Shown one piece after another: positions 33,372 to 41,278 of a stretch of 46,286 bases of DNA. Position numbers and translations under genes: made by a program. The stretch's first letter is position 1. Each line of letters opens with the position of its first letter. The notes beneath the pieces are model-generated. The model saw nothing but the letters and a program-made list of their open reading frames with translations, did not search any database and had not been told where the DNA came from. This stretch comes from JAHHUA01 sp036635475 (GTDB lineage: Bacteria > Bacillota > Clostridia > Oscillospirales > Ruminococcaceae). The stretch is taken from NCBI GenBank assembly GCA_036635475.1, contig JAVWQH010000017.1, forward strand, positions 1 to 46,286, read 5' to 3'.

Positions 33372-33409
33372 AAAAAATCCCACCATCAAAAAGACAGTGG
33401 GATTTTTTT
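33372..33409. terminator. Intrinsic terminator of the deacetylase-like/bactofilin operon
   Basis: AAAAAATCCCAC and GTGGGATTTTTT pair around a 13-base loop, with A and T runs on both sides. It stands between the bactofilin stop and feoA. Confidence 0.88.
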
Positions 33410-33426
33410 ATATTAACGGTCACCAA

Positions 33427-34665
33427 TTAGTTGATTTTCATAGAGATATTGCCCTGTACCATAGCACCCTCTTCGATGCTTAGTCTGCTTGTGACAATGT
33501 CGCCAATAACTAGGGCATTTCTCATAATATGTACACTAGCTGTGGAAATTATATTTCCCTTAACTTTACCATCAATTTCGATAGAGTTAGTTTTGATATT
33601 TCCGTCAATTTTAGTTTTTTCTGTGATACGAACATGCTCAGCAACCGTAACATCACCAATAATATCGCAATCGTTAAGGTCAGCAATTTTGCACTTAATA
33701 TTTCCCTCAACTCGACCTGTTATTGTCATATTAAGGGTTGAATCTACATCGCCTTTAATCGCACCGCCAATTACTATGCTGTTTGTGGAGGAAACTGTTC
33801 CGATAATTTCAGTTCCTTTTGTAATCATTGTTATTGCGGTTGACATATCTTGTTTGGCATCTGGGTGGAAAAATGCTTTTTCTATATTTGTTTTTATATC
33901 ATTAGATTTAACTTCCTCAATGGAAATATCACTACCTCTTGCTTTGAGGAATGTATTGATGAATTCATCTTGGTCTGTCTGCGCTTCTACAATTGGTTTT
34001 TCCACAATTGGCTTTTCTGTAACAGGGTTTTCTGTAATAGGATTTTCTGTAACAGGATTTTCTGCAACAGGCACTTCAGCCTCAGGCTTTGGCATAAAAT
34101 TAGGTTTTGGCTGCAATGGTTTATCCATATTTGTAGATGGCTTGAAATCAGGTCTTGGGGAAATTGGTTTATCAAAATTGTTGCCATTATACATAGGTTT
34201 GTTTGAGTTGAAATTATTTTGGGTAGGGTTGTTTACAATCGGTTTTTGCACATTGTTCATTGGTGTGAACGATGGCTTTGGCTGATTGTTAGCTGGGTTA
34301 TTAACATTTTGGTTAAGTGGCTGATTATTCATTGTTGGATTTGTTGGAGTTTGTGCGGCAACATTTTGATTATTAATAACTGGTGCATTGCTTGGTGTTG
34401 GAATACTGCTTGTCATTTGTGGCTTTGCAGTCGGATTAACCGATTTTGAAATTGGTGGTTGACCAATTGGTTCAGCATATCTTGCTTTGATTGAATCAAA
34501 AGCTGCTGAAAAAGCAGGTTTTTCTTCTGTTGGGTTATTCGGCTTTGACTGTTCAGGAGGATTTTTGTTTTCAGCTGAAACAGTTGCATTTTTGTTAGTT
34601 TGTGTTTCTTCTTCATTTCCCGTCAGTTCTTTGAATGCTTGCATAAAATTCTTCTTAACGTCCAT
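33427..34665 (-). CDS. Bactofilin (polymer-forming cytoskeletal protein) with a long disordered N-terminus
   Basis: A 412-residue protein. Residues about 290-408 form the bactofilin beta-helix: IVIGGAIKGDVDSTLNMTIT, then GRVEGNIKC, IIGDVTVAEHVRITEKTKID, GNIKTNSIEIDGKVKGNI and VIGDIVTSRLSIEEGAMVQG, one turn after another. Such proteins polymerise without nucleotide into membrane-associated filaments that guide cell-wall enzymes. The first 285 residues are low in complexity, rich in Asn, Pro and Gln, and contain six PVTEN-like pentapeptides. Typical bactofilins are under 200 residues, so this tail is exceptionally long. It lies 16 bases downstream of a deacetylase-like gene, and GGGGG precedes the ATG. 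Confidence 0.88.
   Translation of the reverse strand: MDVKKNFMQAFKELTGNEEETQTNKNATVSAENKNPPEQSKPNNPTEEKPAFSAAFDSIKARYAEPIGQPPISKSVNPTAKPQMTSSIPTPSNAPVINNQNVAAQTPTNPTMNNQPLNQNVNNPANNQPKPSFTPMNNVQKPIVNNPTQNNFNSNKPMYNGNNFDKPISPRPDFKPSTNMDKPLQPKPNFMPKPEAEVPVAENPVTENPITENPVTEKPIVEKPIVEAQTDQDEFINTFLKARGSDISIEEVKSNDIKTNIEKAFFHPDAKQDMSTAITMITKGTEIIGTVSSTNSIVIGGAIKGDVDSTLNMTITGRVEGNIKCKIADLNDCDIIGDVTVAEHVRITEKTKIDGNIKTNSIEIDGKVKGNIISTASVHIMRNALVIGDIVTSRLSIEEGAMVQGNISMKIN
33991..34071 (-). repeat. 15-bp tandem repeats inside the bactofilin gene
   Basis: Five to six units of 15 bases encode PVAEN, PVTEN, PITEN, PVTEK, PIVEK and PIVEA. The more central units are nearly identical in DNA, so copy number may vary between strains. 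Confidence 0.8.
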
Positions 34666-34681
34666 TTTATTTGCCCCCTAA

Positions 34682-35665
34682 TTAATTTTTATATCCGAAA
34701 ACTATTGGTTTAACATTATTACTGAGTACTTCAAATTTGAAATCTTTTTCTTTGAGATATTTGATTATATCCGGAAGTGCGAGATTTATGTTGGCAGACG
34801 AACTCAAATCGTTTGAAAGAATAATAAGTCGGTCCGCATAAGCACTGTCCCTTACAATTGTGTTGTACATTTTTTTAGGTGAATTAGTTGACATAGAGGT
34901 GTCAGTGCTGACATTCCAATCAAAATAAACGAAACCTCGCCTTACAACTTCGGCAATAATTTCACGATAAATATGGGAATTATATGTATTAATACTACCG
35001 CCGGCAAAACGAATTAAGTTCGCTTTAACTCCTGTTACTTCATAAACATAGTTATAAATTTTGTTTAAATCATCAAGATATTCCGCAACACTGTTATAAA
35101 TTTTGCCCAAATTCGCTCCATAACTTTGGATTCCAATTTTGTGGCCTCTTTTGACAATTTCTTTTAAAACTTCAGCTTCATTTTCAATAGTAGACTTTGA
35201 AATAAAAAATGTTGCTTTTACATTTTCCTTGTCCAAAACATCAAGTAACTTCAAGGTGTTTTTGGAGGGGCATCTATCAAAAGTGAGATACGCACAGCCC
35301 ACATCATCTACATATTCCCCAACACCCTCACTGAAAAGTTCAGGATAAAGGGATTGATATGCAGGAACTTCAAAATCAATATTCTCATTTTCAACTTTGG
35401 AAACATCACTTTCAGCTTGAGAAGATGATTGCTCTTCAACCGCTGAGGATTGTTGGTCAGATGAAGTTTCCGAACTGTTTTTCTTGAATGAATTGAAAGT
35501 TGCGGTTATGCTTTCAACATCATTTTGCGAATATTCCAAATCTTTTTTCAATGCTCGGTTTTCAACAGAAAGAACAATAACTACAATCAATAAAGTTAAA
35601 ATTAAAACAGCAACAGTTGCTGTTATAATATGCCTAAAGAATTTTACACTACCAAAATACATCAT
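34682..35665 (-). CDS. Polysaccharide-deacetylase-like protein with lost metal site
   Basis: A 327-residue protein with one membrane helix (13-33), a short coiled region (34-60), a Ser-rich linker (61-95) and an extracellular NodB-like domain (about 115-327). The fold is recognisable, as in CAYLTFDRCPSKNTLKLLDV, NVKATFF, IRFAGGSINTYN and FDWNVSTD. Active motif 1 should read TFDDGP but is TFDRCP (128-133), so the metal-binding Asp is Arg. Motif 2, H-S/T-x-x-H, is QSYGAN (180-185), with both His lost. The late His is replaced in ILSNDL. It is therefore probably not a deacetylase and may only bind glycan. AAGG lies before the ATG. The bactofilin gene follows 16 bases later. Confidence 0.85.
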   Translation of the reverse strand: MMYFGSVKFFRHIITATVAVLILTLLIVVIVLSVENRALKKDLEYSQNDVESITATFNSFKKNSSETSSDQQSSAVEEQSSSQAESDVSKVENENIDFEVPAYQSLYPELFSEGVGEYVDDVGCAYLTFDRCPSKNTLKLLDVLDKENVKATFFISKSTIENEAEVLKEIVKRGHKIGIQSYGANLGKIYNSVAEYLDDLNKIYNYVYEVTGVKANLIRFAGGSINTYNSHIYREIIAEVVRRGFVYFDWNVSTDTSMSTNSPKKMYNTIVRDSAYADRLIILSNDLSSSANINLALPDIIKYLKEKDFKFEVLSNNVKPIVFGYKN

Positions 35666-35683
35666 TTATCACCTTACAAAACA

Positions 35684-35736
35684 TAAAAAATGGCGAAAAA
35701 ACCATTTTTCTGTATATTTATAGAACTACTATAAAT
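35684..35736 (-). promoter_or_regulatory. Leader hairpin and inverted repeat before the deacetylase-like gene
   Basis: AAAAAATGG and CCATTTTT (35685-35709) form a hairpin with a T run on the minus strand, which lies only 20 bases before the start codon and resembles a terminator in the leader. Just upstream, ATTTATAG-AACTA-CTATAAAT (35716-35736) is a perfect 8-bp inverted repeat that might be an operator. Confidence 0.4.
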
Positions 35737-35818
35737 AGTACTATATTTTACACTAAATTTCAACCATTTTACAGCTTTTTTGTCGAATAAATTAATATTT
35801 TAATTTTGTGCTGATTTA

Positions 35819-35827
35819 TGGTATAAT
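35819..35827 (+). promoter_or_regulatory. Extended -10 promoter of the FliB-like gene
   Basis: TGGTATAAT is an extended -10 box. The -35 hexamer at the proper distance is poor, as is common with extended -10 promoters. Confidence 0.55.
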
Positions 35828-35902
35828 GATACAATAATAATTGTCTTAATTTTGTGCAAAATGTGCCGATATTTTAAAAATGACACTAAAGGAGAACAAA
35901 TT

Positions 35903-37138
35903 ATGAGTACAAATGAATTTTCAATATTCAAACCCAGCTTTTACGATGATTTTCAATGCAAGGCTGCAAAATGCAGAAATACTTGTTGTGCCGGTTGGAA
36001 AATTACTATAGGAAAAACCGACTATTTTAAAGCACTCAATGCCAGCAAAGGTCTTAAAATAAATGAAGATGTGAAAAGAGCATATCAAAGAAACAAAAAG
36101 GCTGAAAATGATAGTATGTATGCCAAAATGCAACTTAATGATAATGGCGATTGCCCGTTTCTTGACGAAAACTCCATGTGCCGCTTGCAATTAGCTTGCG
36201 GACATTCAGCTTTGTCCAACACATGCAAAATTTACCCAAGAATATTTGCATATAATAACAATATTTTCTTCCGCACTTTGTCTTTATCCTGCGAGGCGGT
36301 TTCCGAAAAATTATGGGAACTAAAAGACGGAATTGATTTTGTTATGGACGATTGTGATGAAAAAATGAAGACTGAATTAAAAAAATCAGCTTCTCTTATC
36401 TCCAATATAGACTCCGATAGAAACATTATGTCTATCCTCACTGTTATTATTGACACGCTCCAAAACAGAAACTTTTCCTTTGAACAAAGGCTTTTTGTTT
36501 TGGGAATAGCTATGAAAAATCTTGCTGACACTTCCTCTGACAGGGATTTTACATTTGAAAAGTGGCAAGAGAAATATTCTTATCTTGCAACAGATTTTAA
36601 TGCTGATGAACTTTGGAAAAGTGTTGACCATAATTCACAAAAATTTGTATTCAATAATATTTTAATTTCCAAGGCAATAATTATGATTACATCTTTGTTG
36701 AAAAATAAAAGCGCAAACTTTTGGATAAATACCCTGTCTAATATTTCAGTTAATTCAGAGGTAAATAATGCCAATGCAGACTGCACATATTCCAAAGAAA
36801 AATATAAATTGCAATCAGATTTATATGATTCGTTTTTTAAAGATAAAGATTATTTTTTCGAAAACGTAATGGTTATGTGTGCTATTCATATAATTGAGGA
36901 GAAAAAAGATTTCACTTATTGGGATTTGTATTTAGCAATTTGTGCTGCATATTCATCTTTCAAATTTACCATTAAAGCCAATATGAATGAAAATACAAAT
37001 ATTGAAAATGTATGCGATTGTATATCTCAAGTATCAGTTTATTTCTTACATTCCTCTTATATTGATGGTGTTGTCCAAAGTCTTAAAAATAATGACAGCG
37101 ATTCTTTGGCTAGTATGCAATATTTAATATTCGATTAA
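35903..37138 (+). CDS. Flagellin lysine-N-methylase (FliB)-type protein
   Basis: A 411-residue cytosolic protein of the FliB family, which methylates lysines of flagellin through a cysteine-bound metal cluster. The N-terminus has QCKAAKCRNTCCAGWKI (Cys 19, 24, 28, 29), and a second cluster reads DCPFLDENSMCRLQLACGHS followed by NTCKIYPR. The remaining 290 residues are helical and variable. ATG at 35903 follows GGAG; a longer frame starts 51 bases upstream inside the promoter leader. No flagellar gene lies in the window, so it is an orphan here and its target may be another protein. It is transcribed alone between its own promoter and a strong terminator. Confidence 0.82.
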   Translation: MSTNEFSIFKPSFYDDFQCKAAKCRNTCCAGWKITIGKTDYFKALNASKGLKINEDVKRAYQRNKKAENDSMYAKMQLNDNGDCPFLDENSMCRLQLACGHSALSNTCKIYPRIFAYNNNIFFRTLSLSCEAVSEKLWELKDGIDFVMDDCDEKMKTELKKSASLISNIDSDRNIMSILTVIIDTLQNRNFSFEQRLFVLGIAMKNLADTSSDRDFTFEKWQEKYSYLATDFNADELWKSVDHNSQKFVFNNILISKAIIMITSLLKNKSANFWINTLSNISVNSEVNNANADCTYSKEKYKLQSDLYDSFFKDKDYFFENVMVMCAIHIIEEKKDFTYWDLYLAICAAYSSFKFTIKANMNENTNIENVCDCISQVSVYFLHSSYIDGVVQSLKNNDSDSLASMQYLIFD

Positions 37139-37161
37139 ATTTTATATGTTCCCATTTTAAA

Positions 37162-37210
37162 CCAGCTCAAGATTGTAAATTAATCACAATCTTGAGCTGG
37201 TTTTATTTTT
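37162..37210. terminator. Strong intrinsic terminator
   Basis: CCAGCTCAAGATTGT and ACAATCTTGAGCTGG make a perfect 15-bp stem with a nine-base loop, followed by TTTTATTTTT. It ends the FliB-like gene and stands opposite the M16C gene. Confidence 0.92.
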
Positions 37211-37215
37211 ATAAT

Positions 37216-40119
37216 TTATGCGTTGATGATAACATCAAAAATATCTTTGCTCTGTTTTAATCTGTTGGCATTTCCAAAGGTTACATATAGGTTTTTGTCT
37301 GTAACATCTTTGATTAGCTTTGCAAAATTCCTGATATCATCTTGAGTTGTGGAAAGAAGTTCATCTCTTGTTTTTTGCAGAAATTCATCGCTTATATTTC
37401 TCAATTTGTTTTCTACTGCAATTGCACATTTTTGTTCAGGCGTTTTTGGTGCATCAACGTTTTGCATAGTTCCGATAATATAGTTGGTAAATTCGGTTTC
37501 GCCTAAATCAAGATTAGCAACATATTCTGTTGATTTGCGGTATGCTTCAAGAGAATTTTCAAGATTAGGGTCACGATAACTTCCAAATATAAAGCTGCCA
37601 TCATTTGAAACTTTAAGGGGTGCGCCATATGCACCTCCCAAAACTCTTATAGTATTCCATAGATAATCCGTTAATAAAATCGTTTTCAAAACTTCAAATT
37701 TTCCATTATATTCATATCCAAGGTCTTTGTAATTATATCCCATACATACATATTGTACGTTGGAAGATGTCAAAAAGCCTTCTGTTTGAGTTTGTGGTAC
37801 GAATTTTTCGTCTTCAACTAAGGCAGATGGAGCAACATTTGAAGCTATTTTTGATACTTCATCTTCAAAAACATTCTTAGCAGTTTCGCTGCCTGTTACC
37901 GCAAAAACAATATTTCCATTGTTTAAAACTTTATTCATAACAGCTTTTAAGCCATCTACAAGTCCATCATAGTTTTTGTCAAAATCAGCTGCTGTGTTTT
38001 TCACAAAATCGTAGAATGTATAGAAAGAAGTTTTCTCAATAAAATCAGCAGTTGGTGAGAATTTTGAATTTAATCTCATAAATCCAAAACTTTGACCGCT
38101 TGAAATAAGCAAACCTTGTATTTTGCTGATTATCATATTCAAAATTTGCTTTAATTTTTCTTTATCATCAAATTTTGTTGTGTAGAGCATTTCCTTAACT
38201 AAAGAGATTGCTTTTGGAAGTTTTTCCTCAACTGCTTTAAAGTTTACTTCAAAATATTTATGGCAAATAGTATTGTCGTTTATGTCGGAAAAAGCATTAG
38301 GAGAAAATGTTATTTGTCCTATATTTCTCATAATTTCGTTTGGCAAAGTTTCAGCTGTATAATTTTCTGTTGCAAGAATGGAAAGAGCATTTGAGATTAA
38401 TCCAAGATATGGAAGTTCCTCGGATTTAAGCCCATTTGCATTGAACATAATTCTTCCGTAAACAACACCGTTTGTTGAAACGTTGTAATGATATAATGTG
38501 TAGTTTTGTTTTTTTATTTCATCAAGAGCAATTTTTGAAATTTTCTTGTCAATATCGGAAATTTTAAGATTAGGAATTGTGTCCAAGTCGGCTTTTGAAT
38601 CCGCAGTTGATTGACGCAGCTTCAATGCTTTGTTTTCACTGATAATCTTTTCAATTTCGCTATCGGAAAACTTGTTTTTATATTCCTGCAATTTAGCTGC
38701 AAGTTCTTCTTCTCTGCATTTAGAAAGTCCTTTTTCAGGAGTTAGGATTACATTAACTTTGAATGTATTCCCAAGCAAATATTTTTCAATTAACTCTTCA
38801 AATCCGTTGCCCTCTGCCATTTTCTTCATTTCTGCAAGTGCTTCATTAAATTTAAGTGCAGAAAATGGTTCTTGCCCATAGAAATAGCGAGCAAAAAGTT
38901 TTGCTGCAAAGTTTACTCCACGACCTGTTCTGATTGTGCTTGTTTCCTTGAAAGAAAATTCTGCATTGCTGATACAGCCATCTGAAAGTTCTTTATCAAC
39001 CTTGTTTTCAACAAGTTCTCTCATTGTTTTGTCGATTATATCAAAAGCTTTTTGTGCATTTTCTGGGGTTGTGTTTTGGAGAATTATGCTGAATACAGGC
39101 TGTAATTTGTGATTATCACAATAACATTCAACGTTTTGGCAAAGATTTTCTTGCAAAAGTTTATTCTTGATTGGAGATGAGTCAGCATTAAACAAAACAT
39201 CTGCCAAAACTTCCAGTTTAAGCTCAAGATTTTGGTCAATCGCTTCTGGAATAACATAGCTCACACTTGCAAAAGTTTTATCCTCATCGCTGTCGTCTTC
39301 ACTGATTGAATATGTTGATTTAATGAATTTTCCCTCAGTTAATGGCTGAGAAAGCTTAATTTCTGAATCAACATTTTTATATTCATAGTTAGATAGATAA
39401 TCTCTATCCAAAATTTCCATTATTTCTTCTACATTAATATTTCCGTAAACATAAATGCAGGAATTTGATGGGTGGTAATATTTGCTGTGAAACTCAAGAA
39501 AATCCTCGTATGTAAGCGTTGGGATTACATCTGGATTTCCGCCTGAGGAATATTTATAGCAATTATCAAACAATGCTTTATTTATTTCTTCATCAAGAAT
39601 CTCTTCGGGGGAAGAATAAGCACCTTTCATTTCACTGTAAACTACACCGTTAATTGTTAGCGGTGCATCTTTATTTTCAAGCTCAAAATGCCAACCCTCT
39701 TGATAGAAGATTTCTTTTATTGTACGCATTTTGGGGTGGAAAACCGCATCAACATATATTCCCAAAATGTTTTTGTAATCCTCAAGATTTTGAGTGGAAT
39801 AAGGATACATCGTTTTGTCGGGATATGTGAAAGCATTCAAAAATGTGTTCAGCGAACCTTTCATTAAATTAACGAAGGGTTCTTTTGTTGTATATTTGTC
39901 CGAACCGCAAAGAACACTATGTTCAATTATATGTGGAACACCTGTGCTGTCATTGGGTGGAGTTCTAAATCCGATAGCAAATGCTTTGTTATTATCATCA
40001 GTTTTGAGGAAAAGCAAATGTGCCTTAGTTTTTTCGTGTACATATTCAAATGCCTCTCCATTGACTTCATCAATCTTTTGGCTCTTCAAAAGCTCAAACC
40101 CGTAAGAAATTTTGTTCAT
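37216..40119 (-). CDS. M16C family metalloprotease (presequence-protease-like)
   Basis: A 967-residue zinc protease of the insulinase superfamily, subfamily M16C, made of two linked M16 halves that close around short peptides. The inverted zinc motif is HIIEH (63-67), with the third ligand Glu163 in VVYSEMKGAYSSP. The C-terminal half lacks a metal site, as expected, and keeps LGGAYGAP near 850. The length fits PreP and its bacterial homologues. There is no signal peptide, so it should be cytosolic. ATG at 40119 is chosen, eight bases after GGAG; an ATG six bases upstream is too close to that site. A TATAAT around 40190-40200 on the minus strand may be its -10. Confidence 0.93.
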   Translation of the reverse strand: MNKISYGFELLKSQKIDEVNGEAFEYVHEKTKAHLLFLKTDDNNKAFAIGFRTPPNDSTGVPHIIEHSVLCGSDKYTTKEPFVNLMKGSLNTFLNAFTYPDKTMYPYSTQNLEDYKNILGIYVDAVFHPKMRTIKEIFYQEGWHFELENKDAPLTINGVVYSEMKGAYSSPEEILDEEINKALFDNCYKYSSGGNPDVIPTLTYEDFLEFHSKYYHPSNSCIYVYGNINVEEIMEILDRDYLSNYEYKNVDSEIKLSQPLTEGKFIKSTYSISEDDSDEDKTFASVSYVIPEAIDQNLELKLEVLADVLFNADSSPIKNKLLQENLCQNVECYCDNHKLQPVFSIILQNTTPENAQKAFDIIDKTMRELVENKVDKELSDGCISNAEFSFKETSTIRTGRGVNFAAKLFARYFYGQEPFSALKFNEALAEMKKMAEGNGFEELIEKYLLGNTFKVNVILTPEKGLSKCREEELAAKLQEYKNKFSDSEIEKIISENKALKLRQSTADSKADLDTIPNLKISDIDKKISKIALDEIKKQNYTLYHYNVSTNGVVYGRIMFNANGLKSEELPYLGLISNALSILATENYTAETLPNEIMRNIGQITFSPNAFSDINDNTICHKYFEVNFKAVEEKLPKAISLVKEMLYTTKFDDKEKLKQILNMIISKIQGLLISSGQSFGFMRLNSKFSPTADFIEKTSFYTFYDFVKNTAADFDKNYDGLVDGLKAVMNKVLNNGNIVFAVTGSETAKNVFEDEVSKIASNVAPSALVEDEKFVPQTQTEGFLTSSNVQYVCMGYNYKDLGYEYNGKFEVLKTILLTDYLWNTIRVLGGAYGAPLKVSNDGSFIFGSYRDPNLENSLEAYRKSTEYVANLDLGETEFTNYIIGTMQNVDAPKTPEQKCAIAVENKLRNISDEFLQKTRDELLSTTQDDIRNFAKLIKDVTDKNLYVTFGNANRLKQSKDIFDVIINA

Positions 40120-40235
40120 TCTCATAACTCCTTTAATTTATATGATAAGTGCAATATTAACAATTTTGGACATCAATTTTAATTGTAGATATAGCATTGA
40201 TTATACTATAAACTTTACAAAAAATCAAATATTAT

Positions 40236-41105
40236 CTAAGAAATTTTGGCTTTATCGGCAAGTTTAGCAGATAATGCACACCAATATGTAACGGTTGCTA
40301 TCACAATTGCTCCCCCTATAAATGCTAATTTTGAGGGAACTTCTCCAATTATCAGAAAAACCCAAACAGGATTTAGAATTGGCTCAACCATTCCAATAAG
40401 GGAACAATCCAATGCTCGGCAACCTCTTATGGCTATACTATAAAGAATATATGGTATCCCCATTTGAAATATTCCCAGTGCCAAAATTGCCAAAATCGGG
40501 ATTGGCGAAACTTCAATTTTGCTTGTTAATATGAAAGGCAAGCCAATAACAGCGGTTATAATATGCCCCAAAAGTATTCCTGAAATTGAAATATCGCTTG
40601 TTTTGGCTCTTGAGGAAAGGATAAACATTATCGCTGTCAAAAGTCCCGATATTAACGCAATAATATTACCCCACATTCCCTCAAAAGAAATATTGTCAAA
40701 AAAGAACAATATTATTCCCACAGAGCAAGTTGTGACAACAAATATTTCTCGCTTGGAAAAATGCTGTTTATATATAATTGCAGAAAGCAATACTATGAAT
40801 ATTGGATTTGTATTTTGCAAAATTATGGCATTAGCGGCTGTTGTAAGCTTGTTTGAACTCACAAAAAGTATGAACTTTGCCGCCATTGTTATCCCCAAAA
40901 GCAGCGAGAATTTATTGAGCGTAACCTGCTTTTTTGTTATCTTCATATAGGCGAAAAGGATTGCCGCTGCAATAATGCTCCTCCCACTTGCTATGATGAA
41001 GCTGTTCCACGGGATTAGCTTTATCAAAAGTCCACCTAAACTCCAAAAAATTGCACAAAGAAACATTATCATTTGATATTTTAATGCACTATTATTTTTA
41101 ATCAT
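40236..41105 (-). CDS. EamA/DMT family transporter
   Basis: A 289-residue inner-membrane transporter of the drug/metabolite superfamily with ten predicted helices in two EamA repeats. The first repeat holds FLCAIFWSLGGLLIKLIPW and ANAIILQNTNPIFIVLLSAI; the second holds GILLGHIITAVIGLPFIL and LIGMVEPILNPVWVFLIIGE, which is the signature PxxP-like loop. Substrate not deducible; candidates are amino acids or nucleobases. ATG at 41105 is preferred to a TTG 21 bases upstream. It is divergent from the MBOAT gene. Confidence 0.9.
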   Translation of the reverse strand: MIKNNSALKYQMIMFLCAIFWSLGGLLIKLIPWNSFIIASGRSIIAAAILFAYMKITKKQVTLNKFSLLLGITMAAKFILFVSSNKLTTAANAIILQNTNPIFIVLLSAIIYKQHFSKREIFVVTTCSVGIILFFFDNISFEGMWGNIIALISGLLTAIMFILSSRAKTSDISISGILLGHIITAVIGLPFILTSKIEVSPIPILAILALGIFQMGIPYILYSIAIRGCRALDCSLIGMVEPILNPVWVFLIIGEVPSKLAFIGGAIVIATVTYWCALSAKLADKAKIS

Positions 41106-41200
41106 ATTTTCAACCTGAACTTTCAAAGTATGTTATTTTATGATTGATAGGTAAAAGTATAATTTATTTACGAAATTCTCTATAATCGTTCATTTTGCTA

Positions 41201-41228
41201 TTGAGATTGTTGAAAAGTCGGGTATAAT
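41201..41228 (+). promoter_or_regulatory. Sigma-A promoter of the MBOAT-DHHW operon
   Basis: TTGAGA and TATAAT are 16 bases apart. The start region TATAATAGAGTA is identical to that of the proS promoter at 44386-44397. Confidence 0.65.
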
Positions 41229-41278
41229 AGAGTAGTGACTTTTCCTTAAATAAAGGGTTACAGAAAGGGTTGGGGGTT

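Noticed and set aside
33991..34071. Possible CRISPR-like array
   Set aside because: The 15-bp units are directly adjacent, without spacers, and lie in frame inside a coding sequence. No array or cas gene was seen elsewhere in the window.
33431..34285. A 284-codon plus-strand open frame opposite the bactofilin gene
   Set aside because: It mirrors the low-complexity bactofilin sequence, has no ribosome-binding site, and its hydrophobic translation comes from the complement of Asn/Pro/Glu codons. Such antisense frames arise easily over repeats.
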